48,329 nt of DNA, taken from assembly GCA_005885555.1 (NCBI GenBank), contig VAWN01000003.1, positions 21,235 to 69,563 of the forward strand, given 5' to 3'. Of this stretch, positions 16,989 to 25,048 are shown one piece after another. The notes beneath the pieces were generated by a model. It did no database searches and was not told the DNA's origin. It saw nothing but the letters and a program-made list of their open reading frames with translations. The stretch comes from Actinomycetota bacterium (GTDB lineage Bacteria > Actinomycetota > Actinomycetes > Mycobacteriales > Micromonosporaceae). The first letter of the stretch is position 1. Each line of letters opens with the position of its first letter. A program made the position numbers and the translations under genes.

Positions 16989-18196
16989 AGCGCCACGAAC
17001 ACGGCCAGCCCCACCGCGGCCCCGGTGGTCAGGCCCCACGCGGCACCGGTGAGCCCGGCCGTCGCCGCCCCGATCACGAGCCCGGTCAGGCTGGTCGCGG
17101 TGAAGACGCAGTACTGCAGGAACAGCAGCCGGCCGCGCTGCATCCCACGGATCGCCGCGGCGAACGGCACCTGGATCAGGTAGATGCCGGCCTGCACGCT
17201 GATTGGCAAGATCAGCACGTCGATGTGCGCCAGCCGCGGCACGTACCGGATGAGCAGGTGCGCCAGCGGCACCAGTACCGCCACCATGACCGCGGCGAGG
17301 CCCGCCAACGCCAGCGCGAGCCGCTCGGTCTGCCGCCGCAACCCGGCCGCGTCGCCCCGCCCGGCCAGCCGGGACACCCGGGGTACCAGCAGCCCCATCA
17401 TCGCGGTGACGAAGTTCTGCGCCGGCTGCAGCAGCGTGGTCTGCCCGGCCCGCAGGTAGGTCAGCTGGTCGGGGGTGAGCTGCCCGGTCACCACGAACCC
17501 GACCACCTGTACCTGCAACTGCCCGACCACGCCGGTCGCGGTGAACCAGCCGGCGAGCCTACGGGTCTCGGCCAGCCACCGCCGCGGTTCGCCGCGCCAG
17601 GCCGGGATCCGGGTCAGCACCAGGAACACGCCCGCCCCGACGACCGCGCCGACGCCCCAGCTCAGCGGCAGCAGCCACGGCGGTAACCCGACGGTCAGCC
17701 CGCCCGCCACCAGCAGCGCGACCTGCACGGTGATCCACACCAGGTCGATCTGCAGCGCGCGGGCCGGCGCCCGGTCGGACAGGTACACGTACCGGCCGGT
17801 GTCGTGCACCAGGATCGCCGGCAGGAACGGTGCCAGCCACACCAGGTCCTGCAGGTCCGCCTTTGGTACCGGATGCCGCCAGAACGCCCACACCGCCAGC
17901 AGTACCAGCGCCGCGAGGCAACCGACGACGAACGCGGCCGCGAGCGCGTTGCGTACCATCCGGTCCCGCTCGGCGCCGTCCAGCCGGGACACCTGGGCGA
18001 GCAGGACGTTGCCGATGAACTCGCGGTTGAGCCCGACGACGAGGTACCCCAGCCCGATGGTGAGCAGCAGCCCGCCGGCCCGCGACTCGGGCCGGATCGC
18101 GATCGCGGCGAGCAGCGTGGCACCGGCGTTGGCGGTGGCGATGACGACCTGGTCGGCGAGGCCGGCGGCCACCCAGCGGGCGCCCCGGGTGGGCAC
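16895..18196 (-). CDS. Polysaccharide flippase-like (MVF/Wzx) membrane protein
   Basis: A 433-residue protein with about 12 membrane segments, Ala/Val/Leu-rich, consistent with the oligosaccharidyl-lipid flippase superfamily. It starts at a GTG (VPTRGARWVAAGLADQV) 3 bases after the phosphotransferase stop. It would move lipid-linked polysaccharide units across the membrane, matching the priming transferase and polymerase nearby. The last 31 codons overlap the convergent O-antigen-ligase-like gene in antisense; the C-terminal tail after the last helix (RSAGPEAADAVPNSRN) is the overlapping part and may be dispensable. Confidence 0.8.
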   Translation of the reverse strand: MPTRGARWVAAGLADQVVIATANAGATLLAAIAIRPESRAGGLLLTIGLGYLVVGLNREFIGNVLLAQVSRLDGAERDRMVRNALAAAFVVGCLAALVLLAVWAFWRHPVPKADLQDLVWLAPFLPAILVHDTGRYVYLSDRAPARALQIDLVWITVQVALLVAGGLTVGLPPWLLPLSWGVGAVVGAGVFLVLTRIPAWRGEPRRWLAETRRLAGWFTATGVVGQLQVQVVGFVVTGQLTPDQLTYLRAGQTTLLQPAQNFVTAMMGLLVPRVSRLAGRGDAAGLRRQTERLALALAGLAAVMVAVLVPLAHLLIRYVPRLAHIDVLILPISVQAGIYLIQVPFAAAIRGMQRGRLLFLQYCVFTATSLTGLVIGAATAGLTGAAWGLTTGAAVGLAVFVALYAWAVARVRSAGPEAADAVPNSRNASPASK

Positions 18197-18199
18197 CGG

Positions 18200-18907
18200 T
18201 CAGCCCTCGGCGGGCGGCAGGCTGGCCCGCGCGGCCGCGCCGATCGAGGCCACCAGGAACAGCCCGTTGACCACCGTGAACGCGGCCATCACCCAGACCG
18301 TCCAGCGCGGTACGAGCGCGATCGCGAGGGCCAGCACGGTCACCACCGCGCCGTAGTCGCGGACCAGCTTCACCGCCCGTACCACCGGCGAGCGCGACGT
18401 CACCAGGCTGCGCGCGGCCGTGCCCTGCTGCATCACCGAGGTGACCAGGTTGACCATCCAGGTACCGGCGAACGCCGCGACCAGCCAGACGGGTACCGCG
18501 TGATACGCGGCCGCGACCGTGGACACCGCCGCGACCAGGGAGATCTGCAGTGCCACGTCGCAGAGCACGTCGACGCGCGCCCCGGCCGGGCTGCTGCGGC
18601 CGGTGACCCGGGCCAGTTGGCCGTCGGCGCAGTCCAGCGAGTACGCCAGGTGCCAGAGCACCAGCGCGCCGAGCCCGACCGCGAGGGCGGGCACGGTACC
18701 GGCGGCCATCCGGGGGGCGAGCGCCGCGACCGCGACCGACGTGCCCAGGCCGATCACCAGGTTGGCCAGGGTCAGCGCGGTGGGCGCGAGGTGCCGCCGG
18801 TAGGCGGCGACGGACAGGTATGCCCCGAGGCGCTGGTTGACCGTCTCGGTGAACAGGCCGCCGCCCCGGTTGGTGGCCAGGAAGTCGGTCGCGGTCGGTG
18901 CCGTCAC
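18200..18907 (-). CDS. CDP-alcohol phosphotransferase
   Basis: A 235-residue membrane enzyme with a complete CDP-OH motif: D92-x2-D95-G-x2-A-R-x8-G-x3-D113-x3-D117, in SLDCADGQLARVTG...VDVLCD. About six membrane segments are visible. It transfers a phospho-alcohol from a CDP-activated donor to an acceptor. The GTG start overlaps the upstream nucleotidyltransferase stop (GTGA), and that enzyme probably makes the CDP-activated substrate, as in phosphocholine or inositol-phosphate systems. The setting suggests synthesis of a phospholipid-like anchor or polyol-phosphate decoration of the polysaccharide; the alcohol is not determined. Confidence 0.85.
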   Translation of the reverse strand: MTAPTATDFLATNRGGGLFTETVNQRLGAYLSVAAYRRHLAPTALTLANLVIGLGTSVAVAALAPRMAAGTVPALAVGLGALVLWHLAYSLDCADGQLARVTGRSSPAGARVDVLCDVALQISLVAAVSTVAAAYHAVPVWLVAAFAGTWMVNLVTSVMQQGTAARSLVTSRSPVVRAVKLVRDYGAVVTVLALAIALVPRWTVWVMAAFTVVNGLFLVASIGAAARASLPPAEG

Positions 18908-19602
18908 GTGCCGACCCGCAGCCGGTTGGCCCGCTCCAGGTCGGGCTCGAAGTCGACCTCGACGCAGCCGTACGCGCTGATGTCCACCGCCGCCACGCGC
19001 AGCCCGGCCTCGGCGATCGCGGTCTCCAGGCCGCGCTCGAAGTAGTCGGTGTCGGCGCACTGGTCCAGGTGCTCGATCAGCACGTCCCGGTCGGCGGCCG
19101 CGACGTAGTTGATCCCGACCGCCTCGCCGAGCCCGCCGGTGACCTGCTTGGACAGGTCCTTGACGTACCCGTCGCCGTCGAGGGTGTATTTGATCTCCTC
19201 GTCGGCGACGCTGTCGGTGTTCACCGCGACGAAGGACCGGTCGGCGGCCAGGTGCGGTTGCAGGGCGTCGAGCAGGCCGGGTACGAACACGACGTCGCCG
19301 TTGAGCCAGAGCACCCCACCCGGCGGGGCCAGCCGCAGCGCCTTGAGCAGGCTCTTGGACGTGTTGGTCTGGTCGTAGAGCTCGTTGTAGACGAACGACG
19401 CGTCACCCGCGGCCGCCTCCATGACCAGGCCCAGCTTGAACCCGACCACGATGGTGATCCGCACCGCCGGACCGAAGTACCCGCGCAGGTGGTCCAGCTG
19501 CTGGCGCAGGATGCTGCGGCCGTCGGCGAGCGGGGTCAGCGGCTTGGGGTGCGGCCGGCCCAGCCGGGTACCGAGTCCGGCGGCGAGGATGACGACGTTC
19601 AC
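18904..19602 (-). CDS. Nucleotidyltransferase (sugar/alcohol-phosphate NTP transferase)
   Basis: A 232-residue enzyme of the NTP_transferase fold. The N-terminal loop NVVILAAGLGTRLG with KPLTPLADG matches the pyrophosphorylase G-x-G-(T/S)-R-x...K-P motif; LWLNGDVVFVPG holds the metal-binding aspartate and DISAYGCVEVDFEPDLERA the second acidic region. Such enzymes activate a phosphorylated sugar or alcohol with CTP or another NTP. The overlap with a CDP-alcohol phosphotransferase favours a CTP-dependent cytidylyltransferase. Start is a GTG (VNVVILAAG). Confidence 0.85.
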   Translation of the reverse strand: MNVVILAAGLGTRLGRPHPKPLTPLADGRSILRQQLDHLRGYFGPAVRITIVVGFKLGLVMEAAAGDASFVYNELYDQTNTSKSLLKALRLAPPGGVLWLNGDVVFVPGLLDALQPHLAADRSFVAVNTDSVADEEIKYTLDGDGYVKDLSKQVTGGLGEAVGINYVAAADRDVLIEHLDQCADTDYFERGLETAIAEAGLRVAAVDISAYGCVEVDFEPDLERANRLRVGT

Positions 19603-19882
19603 GAGCCGCAGGATAGCTCCCGGCCGTCAGACGTTCATCCGCTGTCCGGCTCCGCCCTCGTGCAGGGCCCGACGTGGCCGCCCACCACGTCCCAGCAACT
19701 GGGAAACAGCGACGACCCGGCGGCGCGCCGAACCATGAACAACCGGTCCTGCGCGTCGAAGATCAGTGCTGCTACGCAGACCAGCGGTTCGCCCACCGGA
19801 GAAATCCTACGGAACGCAAGACTTGAGAAGTGACCCCGGGGACCGCACGATGTCCGTAACGTCCGACGCGGAGGTGAAGGCC

Positions 19883-20275
19883 ATGCAGGTGCGCGACGCG
19901 ATGAACAAGGCCGTGCTCGTGGTCGGACCGACCCATACCCTGCGCCAGGTCGCCGCGCTGATGACCCAGCGGCGGGTCGGCTCGGCCGTGGTACTCGATC
20001 CGGACGGCGAGGGCGTCGGGATCATGACCGAACGCGACATGCTCAACGCCATCGGCCGTGGCCTGGATCCGGACGTGGAGCGGGCGGAGTCCCACCTGAC
20101 CTGGGACGTGGTCTACGCCAACCCGCACTGGACGCTGGAGGAGGCGGCCACCGCGATGGTACGCGGCGGGTTCCGCCACCTCGTGGTGCTCGACGACGGC
20201 GACGTGCTCGGCGTGATCTCGGTACGCGACATCCTGCGCGTCTGGACCCAGCAGCGCACGCCCGCCGCGGCCTAG
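19883..20275 (+). CDS. Two-CBS-domain protein
   Basis: A 130-residue cytoplasmic protein of two CBS domains: MQVRDAMNKAVLVVGPTHTLRQVAALM (first) and TWDVVYANPHWTLEEAATAMVRGGFRHLVVLD (second, ending GVISVRDILRVW). CBS pairs bind adenosine nucleotides as energy sensors. I favour this ATG because GGAGG lies 8 bases upstream and family members begin M-x-VRDAM; an upstream ATG at 19850 (MSVTSDAEV) is an alternative. The 280-base spacer on its left holds no gene that I could support. Confidence 0.8.
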   Translation: MQVRDAMNKAVLVVGPTHTLRQVAALMTQRRVGSAVVLDPDGEGVGIMTERDMLNAIGRGLDPDVERAESHLTWDVVYANPHWTLEEAATAMVRGGFRHLVVLDDGDVLGVISVRDILRVWTQQRTPAAA

Positions 20276-20294
20276 CCGCAACCCCTGCCGGGCG

Positions 20295-20369
20295 GGCGCC
20301 GAGGCGGGCGGTGTCTGGACCGAGGAGCGCAGCGACGAGGGAAGACGCCGCCTGAGGAGCCTCGGCGCC
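20295..20369. repeat. Inverted repeat flanking a CGAGGAGCGCAGCGACGAG-like element
   Basis: Perfect 11-bp arms GGCGCCGAGGC (20295-20305) and GCCTCGGCGCC (20359-20369), extended inward by a near-match GGCGGTGTC/GACGCCGCC. The loop holds GAGGAGCGCAGCGACGAG, a short sequence often seen between actinobacterial genes, and GAGCGGAGCGAGTG follows outside. It lies 20 bases 3' of the CBS gene, so a terminator or intergenic repeat is likely. Confidence 0.6.
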
Positions 20370-20423
20370 GCACGAGCGGAGCGAGTGCCAGAGGCCCAGC
20401 CGGGCCCCGTACGCTTGGCAGTC

Positions 20424-21524
20424 ATGACCTCCGAGCAGCTGATCTCGTTCGCCCGCGGCGCACCTTCCCTGGACATCGTCGACGTCGCCGGCCTGCGGGC
20501 CGCGGCGGCGCGCGCCTTCGACTGGGATCCGGCCGGGATCACCGCCTACGGCACGTCCGTCGGGTACCCGCCGCTGCGCAAGTGGATCGCGAACAAGCAC
20601 GGGGTCGCCGTCGAGCAGGTGCTGGTCACCAACGGCTCGCTGCAGGCCGACGCGTTCCTGTTCGACCACCTGGTACGGCCGGGCGACGCAGTGGTCGTGG
20701 AGAAGCCCACCTACGACCGGACGCTGCTCAGCCTGCGCCAGCGCGGCGCGCAGGTACACCAGGTGACGCTGGCCGAGGACGGCATCGACATCGACGAGCT
20801 GCGGGCGCTGCTGGAGTCGGGGGTACGCCCGAAGCTCGCGCACATCATCCCGAACTTCCAGAACCCGGCCGGGGTCACCCTGTCGCTGGCCAAGCGCCAG
20901 GCGCTGCTGGACCTGGCGGCGCAGTACGGCTTCACGGTCTTCGAGGACGACCCGTACGCGGAGCTGGGGTTCACCGCGGCACCGCCGGCGTCGCTGCTGT
21001 CGCTGGACACGAGCGGGTCGGTGGTACACGCGTCGAGCTTCACCAAGACGGTGTGCCCGGGCGTGCGGGTCGGGTACCTCGTCGGCCCGGCCACGCTGAT
21101 CGGCGAGATCGCGAAGAACGCCACCAACCTCTACATCTCGCCGGGCCAGGTGGCCGAGGGCATCGTGTACCAGTTCTGCGCGGCCGGCGACCTGGACCGC
21201 TCGATCGTCACGATCCGCACCGCGCTCGCCGAGCGGGCCGAGCGGCTGGCCGCGGCGCTGCGCGAGCACATTCCGGGGATCCGGTTCACCATGCCGGGCG
21301 GCGGCTACTTCCTCTGGGTCGAGCTGCCCGCCGATGTCGAGGTCGACCTGCTGGTACCGGCGGCTGCGGCCCGGGGTGTCGCGGTCGTCAAGGGCAGCGA
21401 CTTCCTGCTGGAGGGCGGCCACCACGCGCTGCGGCTGGCGTTCTGCGCGGTGACGCCCGACCAGGCCGAGGAAGGCGTACGGCGGCTGGCCGACGCGGTC
21501 CGCGAGGTGCAGAAGCGCGATTGA
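20424..21524 (+). CDS. PLP-dependent aminotransferase (class I/II)
   Basis: A 366-residue fold-type I enzyme close to the 2-aminoadipate aminotransferase/MocR-like branch. YGTSVGYPPLRKWIA, VTNGSLQADAF, PNFQNPAGVTLS, FEDDPYAELG and the Schiff-base lysine K208 in ASSFTKTVCPGVRVGY, with GGGYFLWVELP near the end, are diagnostic. It transfers an amino group between an amino acid and a 2-oxoacid; the substrate cannot be chosen. No DNA-binding domain is fused. The ATG at 20424 is chosen because it starts MTSEQLISFARGAPSLDIV; an upstream ATG at 20385 falls in repeat sequence. Confidence 0.88.
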   Translation: MTSEQLISFARGAPSLDIVDVAGLRAAAARAFDWDPAGITAYGTSVGYPPLRKWIANKHGVAVEQVLVTNGSLQADAFLFDHLVRPGDAVVVEKPTYDRTLLSLRQRGAQVHQVTLAEDGIDIDELRALLESGVRPKLAHIIPNFQNPAGVTLSLAKRQALLDLAAQYGFTVFEDDPYAELGFTAAPPASLLSLDTSGSVVHASSFTKTVCPGVRVGYLVGPATLIGEIAKNATNLYISPGQVAEGIVYQFCAAGDLDRSIVTIRTALAERAERLAAALREHIPGIRFTMPGGGYFLWVELPADVEVDLLVPAAAARGVAVVKGSDFLLEGGHHALRLAFCAVTPDQAEEGVRRLADAVREVQKRD

Positions 21525-21646
21525 TGGCTCTGTCGGGTTTCTGACAGTAAATAGCCGTCGGGTAACGGTTCCGTCGCGCCGCCGGCATGGATCAAAATCC
21601 ACCGGGCGTCACTATTCGCCCCTCAGGCATAACCCCCGCCCCCAAC

Positions 21647-21705
21647 GGCACCGGGCGGGCCGACCGCTCCCCCACCCCCCATCTGCGGCCGGTCCGCCCG
21701 GTGCC
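21647..21705. promoter_or_regulatory. Long stem-loop between aminotransferase and CorA-like gene
   Basis: Arms of 21 bases, GGCACCGGGCGGGCCGACCGC (21647-21667) against the complement at 21685-21705, with 12 perfect terminal pairs; one later position is a G-U pair and one is A-C. The loop is a C-rich 17-base stretch. It ends 43 bases before the transporter start. It may be a terminator for the aminotransferase or a structured 5' leader of the transporter; no T-run follows. Confidence 0.65.
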
Positions 21706-21748
21706 TACCTTGTCGGCGTAGGACCACACGCTGCAGGAGGTGGGAACA

Positions 21749-22864
21749 ATGGCTGACCAGCGCGATCACCGCGGGCTGTCGCGCGCGCTCAGCGCGGTCA
21801 CCCGGATATTGGGTACCGGCCACGGCGAGGGTTCCGCAGCGCGGCTGCACACACACTCCGGGCACAGCGCCATTGTGGACTGCGCGCTCTACGTGGCCGG
21901 GGAGCGCGAGCCCGGGCCCTGGCACTACGAAGAGGCGCTGGTCGAGGCGCGCCGCCGGCCGCAGGCGTTCGTCTGGCTCGGCCTGCACGAGCCGCGCGAG
22001 GACGAGCTCGCCGACATCGCCAACACCTTCGAGCTGCACGAACTGACCATCGAGGACGCGCTCAAGGAGTTCCAGCGGCCGAAGATCGAACGGTACGGCG
22101 ACATGACGTTCGCGGTCATCCGGACCACCCGGTACGTCGAGCACACCGAGCTGACCGAATCCTCCGAGGTGGTCGAGACCGGCTCGGTGTCGCTGTTCCT
22201 CGGGCAGCACTTCGTCATCACGATCCGCACCGGCAGCGGCGGCGAACTGGCGCCGGTACGCGCGATGCTCGAAGCCCGGCCCGAACTGCTCGCGCACGGT
22301 CCCTGGTCGGTCGCCCACGCCGTCTACGACCGCATCGTCGACTCGTACGTCGAGGTTGCCGAGGCGGTCGAGGTCGACCTGGACGAGCTGGAGGAGATCG
22401 TGTTCGGCCGGTCCGGGGTGCGCGGCAACGTCCAGCGCATCTACCAGCTCAAGCGGGAACTCGTCGAGTTCCGGCGCGCGGTGGTACCGCTGCAGCGGCC
22501 GCTCGGGGCGATCGGCGCGGGCCGGCTGCCCGAGGTACCCAAGGAGATCCGGCGCTACTTCCGCGACGTGACCGACCACCTGACCCGTACCGTCGAGCAG
22601 GTCCAGACCTTCGAGCAGCTGCTCGACTCCATCCTGCAGGCCCGGCTGGCCCAGGTCAGCGTCGAGCAGAACGACGACATGCGCAAGATCGCGGCCTGGG
22701 CCGGTATCGCCGCCGTGTGGACCTCGGTCGCCGGTATCTACGGCATGAACTTCCGCACTTTTCCGGAGCTGAACTGGAAGTACGGGTATCCGACGACGAT
22801 CGCGTTCTGCGTGCTCGCCTCGATCGTGCTGTACCGGGTGTTCCGCAAGAACGGCTGGCTCTAG
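21749..22864 (+). CDS. CorA-family metal-ion transporter
   Basis: A 371-residue CorA-like channel for Mg2+/Co2+. A large soluble domain (DALKEFQRPKIERYGDMTFAV..) precedes the long stalk helix and two C-terminal membrane segments. The GMN signature is in YGMNFRTFPEL, in the expected place after the first membrane helix, and the end is RVFRKNGWL. AGGAGG stands 8 bases before the chosen ATG; a GTG three codons earlier is less likely. Convergent with the acetyltransferase, with a 4-base overlap of the stops. A strong stem-loop lies just upstream (21647-21705). Confidence 0.9.
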   Translation: MADQRDHRGLSRALSAVTRILGTGHGEGSAARLHTHSGHSAIVDCALYVAGEREPGPWHYEEALVEARRRPQAFVWLGLHEPREDELADIANTFELHELTIEDALKEFQRPKIERYGDMTFAVIRTTRYVEHTELTESSEVVETGSVSLFLGQHFVITIRTGSGGELAPVRAMLEARPELLAHGPWSVAHAVYDRIVDSYVEVAEAVEVDLDELEEIVFGRSGVRGNVQRIYQLKRELVEFRRAVVPLQRPLGAIGAGRLPEVPKEIRRYFRDVTDHLTRTVEQVQTFEQLLDSILQARLAQVSVEQNDDMRKIAAWAGIAAVWTSVAGIYGMNFRTFPELNWKYGYPTTIAFCVLASIVLYRVFRKNGWL

Positions 22865-23364
22865 AGCTTGCGCGGGTCGATCATCCAGTGGTTGGTCCGC
22901 AGTACCCGGTCGGCGAACGTCACGTAGCGCTCGCCGAGCAGCGTGAAGCCGACCGAGCGGCAGATGCCGTTGGACGCGGCGTTGGTGACCCCGGGAAACG
23001 CGTGCACCAGGCCCCAGGCGTCGGCGTCGCGGGCCTGTTCGAGCACCGTGCGGACGGCCCACTTGGCGTATCCGCGGCCCTGGTGCTCCGGCAGCACCAT
23101 CCAGCCGATCTCGGAGATCGTCGCGCCATCCTCCTCGTGGGACCACAGCGCCACGGTGCCGGCCACGGTACCGGTGCCGTCCGGCACGATCATCTTGACC
23201 CATGCGGTACCGGCGGCGACGCTCTCCACGTCCTGCCGGACCTTGGTCGGCATGCCCTCGCGCGGCAGCGGCCCACCCAGCTCGGCCATCATCACCGGGT
23301 CGCACCGCATCCGCACGTACGCGTCGACGTCGCCGAGCTGGACATCGCGCAGCAGCAGACCCAC
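22861..23364 (-). CDS. GNAT-family N-acetyltransferase
   Basis: A 167-residue acyltransferase. The acetyl-CoA motif A is EIGWMVLPEHQGRGYAKWAVRTVLEQA, with the Q-G-R-G-Y phosphate-binding loop, followed by NAASNGICRSVGFTLLGE, the RimJ/RimL-like motif B. The substrate is unknown. It starts ATG GGT (MGLLLRDVQLGDV); its stop overlaps that of the CorA-like gene. Confidence 0.82.
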   Translation of the reverse strand: MGLLLRDVQLGDVDAYVRMRCDPVMMAELGGPLPREGMPTKVRQDVESVAAGTAWVKMIVPDGTGTVAGTVALWSHEEDGATISEIGWMVLPEHQGRGYAKWAVRTVLEQARDADAWGLVHAFPGVTNAASNGICRSVGFTLLGERYVTFADRVLRTNHWMIDPRKL

Positions 23365-23367
23365 CGA

Positions 23368-23399
23368 GCCAGCCTATCGAGCCAGGCCAGCCTATCGAG
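23368..23399. repeat. Direct repeat, 14-bp unit, 18-bp period
   Basis: GCCAGCCTATCGAG at 23368-23381 and 23386-23399, next to the acetyltransferase start and 26 bases before palindrome copy 3. Confidence 0.65.
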
Positions 23400-23424
23400 G
23401 CGCAAGGGCCGCCGCTGGCAGCGA

Positions 23425-23472
23425 GATCTTGGACGCTTGCACCCCCCGCAGGGGGTGGCGGCGTCCAAGATC
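23425..23472. terminator. Dispersed bipartite palindrome, copy 3 (probable terminator)
   Basis: Perfect 12-bp arms GATCTTGGACGC (23425-23436) and GCGTCCAAGATC (23461-23472) with an inner ACCCCC / GGGGGT stem. It lies 99 bases 3' of the minus-strand gene at 23571 and 60 bases upstream of the acetyltransferase start. Confidence 0.7.
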
Positions 23473-23570
23473 CGGGAAGCCGAGGCGGGCGCCACGGCGC
23501 AACAGCGCCGCCGGACAGGCCACACCGCCGGCCCGGCGGGAAGCACGGACCGACGGCGTGGTTCTAGGAA

Positions 23571-24248
23571 TCAGTTCCGGCTGTTCTTGGAGATGGTCGC
23601 AGCCTTCTCGGCGAACTGATCGGCCTTGGGTTTGCCGTGCTCGATCGCCTCGCCCGCGCGCGCCGCGGTGCTACCAGCGGCCTGCTCGGCGAAGAGGTTG
23701 GCGGTTTCCTTGGTGGACGCCAGCGTGCTCTCGGTACGCTGGGCGCTCTTGTCCAAAGTGGACTGTGCGGAGTCGAGCATCGACTTGGCGCCCTGCCGGG
23801 CGGCCTGGATGCCGCGCTGCTCGTACTCGTCCCACTTGGCCCGATTGCGCCGGCGCGCCATCATTGCTCCCGCCGCCCCCGCGGCGGCACCCGCCGCCAG
23901 CAGTCCGACCAGCAGGGTCGTTCGCTTACGCGACATGCCCGACTCCTTCTTCCCAGCCTTTGATTTGGCCTTCCTGGCCTTGTTCGTTGCGGTTGTGGCA
24001 CCGTCGCGCGCCGCAATCAGCAACGGCGCAAACGCTGTCAGGGTCGTGTCGAGGCCGTGCGCCGCGGCCGTACGCGCCTTGCCGATGCTGGGCGGAAAGT
24101 GCCCCTTGGCGGTGTCCCACTTCGGGCCAACCGTAGCCCCCAAGCCTCCGGCGGCGTGCGTCGCGGCCTGCCAGAGATGCCCGAACCCCTCGCTCAACTC
24201 GGCGCGCATCAGCTGGCCGTGGGTCTTCGCCTTTCGCCGTCCGAACAC
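23571..24248 (-). CDS. Single-TM Ala-rich hypothetical protein (DUF5324-like)
   Basis: A 225-residue protein. It has an N-terminal cytoplasmic part (MFGRRKAKTHGQLMRAEL.., GHLWQAATHAAGG), one membrane segment at about residues 110-128 (TTLLVGLLAAGAAAGAAGAMM) followed by RRRNRAKWDEYE, then a low-complexity, probably helical tail rich in Ala, Lys, Glu. It resembles the actinobacterial proteins annotated as DUF5324 that sit near cyclophilin and rhomboid genes, and both are its neighbours here. This association is an inference from context and composition. Function unknown. Confidence 0.6.
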   Translation of the reverse strand: MFGRRKAKTHGQLMRAELSEGFGHLWQAATHAAGGLGATVGPKWDTAKGHFPPSIGKARTAAAHGLDTTLTAFAPLLIAARDGATTATNKARKAKSKAGKKESGMSRKRTTLLVGLLAAGAAAGAAGAMMARRRNRAKWDEYEQRGIQAARQGAKSMLDSAQSTLDKSAQRTESTLASTKETANLFAEQAAGSTAARAGEAIEHGKPKADQFAEKAATISKNSRN

Positions 24249-24391
24249 CTACTCCACCTCCTGTCGGCACCGGTACCCCCGGTATGGGTGCCCCCAACCG
24301 ACATACTGCCCCTTTGGGTGCGCGTGCGCTGCCGGATCGGACAGATGGCAGGATTGCCTCGGATCAACACGAGAAGCGAAGGAGCACAGGC

Positions 24392-24919
24392 GTGACGACC
24401 GCCGTACTGCACACGAACGCCGGCGCGATCCGTGTCGAGCTGTTCGACAACCATGCGCCGAAGACCGTCCGCAACTTCGTGGGGCTGGCCGAAGGTACCC
24501 AGGAGTACAGCGACCCGCGCACGGGGAACCGCGGTAGCGGGCCGTACTACGACGGCACCATCTTCCACCGGGTGATCAGCGGGTTCATGGTCCAGGGTGG
24601 CGACCCGACGGGTACCGGCACCGGCGGGCCCGGGTACCAGTTCAACGACGAGATCCACCCGGACCTCCAGTTCACCCGGCCGTACCTGCTGGCCATGGCC
24701 AACGCCGGCAAGCAGCGCGATGGGTCGGGTACCAACGGCTCGCAGTTCTTCATCACCGTCGGCCCGACCACGTGGCTCAACGGCAAGCACACGATCTTCG
24801 GCGAGGTGGCCGACGACGACAGCCGCAAGGTCGTCGACTCGATCGCGAACACCCGCACCGGCGCGGGCGACCGCCCGGTGGAGGACGTCGTCCTCGAACG
24901 CGTCGAAATCCAGCGTTGA
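24392..24919 (+). CDS. Peptidyl-prolyl cis-trans isomerase, cyclophilin type
   Basis: A 175-residue cytoplasmic cyclophilin. Motifs include AIRVELFDNHAPKTVRNFVGL, IFHRVISGFMVQGGD (catalytic arginine in FHR), MANAGKQRDGSGTNGSQFFI and TWLNGKHTIFGEV. It catalyses cis-trans isomerisation of prolyl bonds. The GTG start (VTTAVLHTNAGAIRVE) is chosen from GGAG 8 bases upstream and family length; a longer frame to 24284 is upstream sequence. It lies in a cluster with a rhomboid protease and a DUF5324-like protein, an arrangement common near actinobacterial replication-origin regions. Confidence 0.93.
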   Translation: MTTAVLHTNAGAIRVELFDNHAPKTVRNFVGLAEGTQEYSDPRTGNRGSGPYYDGTIFHRVISGFMVQGGDPTGTGTGGPGYQFNDEIHPDLQFTRPYLLAMANAGKQRDGSGTNGSQFFITVGPTTWLNGKHTIFGEVADDDSRKVVDSIANTRTGAGDRPVEDVVLERVEIQR

Positions 24920-24940
24920 TGTCGGCGCCCGCTCCGCGGG

Positions 24941-25004
24941 CCCGGCGCCAAGGCACCCCGGCGCCAAGGCACCCCGGCGCTGCGGGACCCCGGCGCTGCG
25001 GCGC
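24941..25004. repeat. Four-unit 16-bp tandem repeat
   Basis: CCCGGCGCCAAGGCAC (24941-24956) repeats exactly at 24957-24972, followed by two diverged units CCCGGCGCTGCGGGAC (24973-24988) and CCCGGCGCTGCGGCGC (24989-25004). It fills most of the 129-base spacer between the cyclophilin and rhomboid genes. Confidence 0.8.
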
Positions 25005-25048
25005 CTCGGCCGCCGCAGCGCGGAAGCTGAGCCGCTAACCTTCAACGC

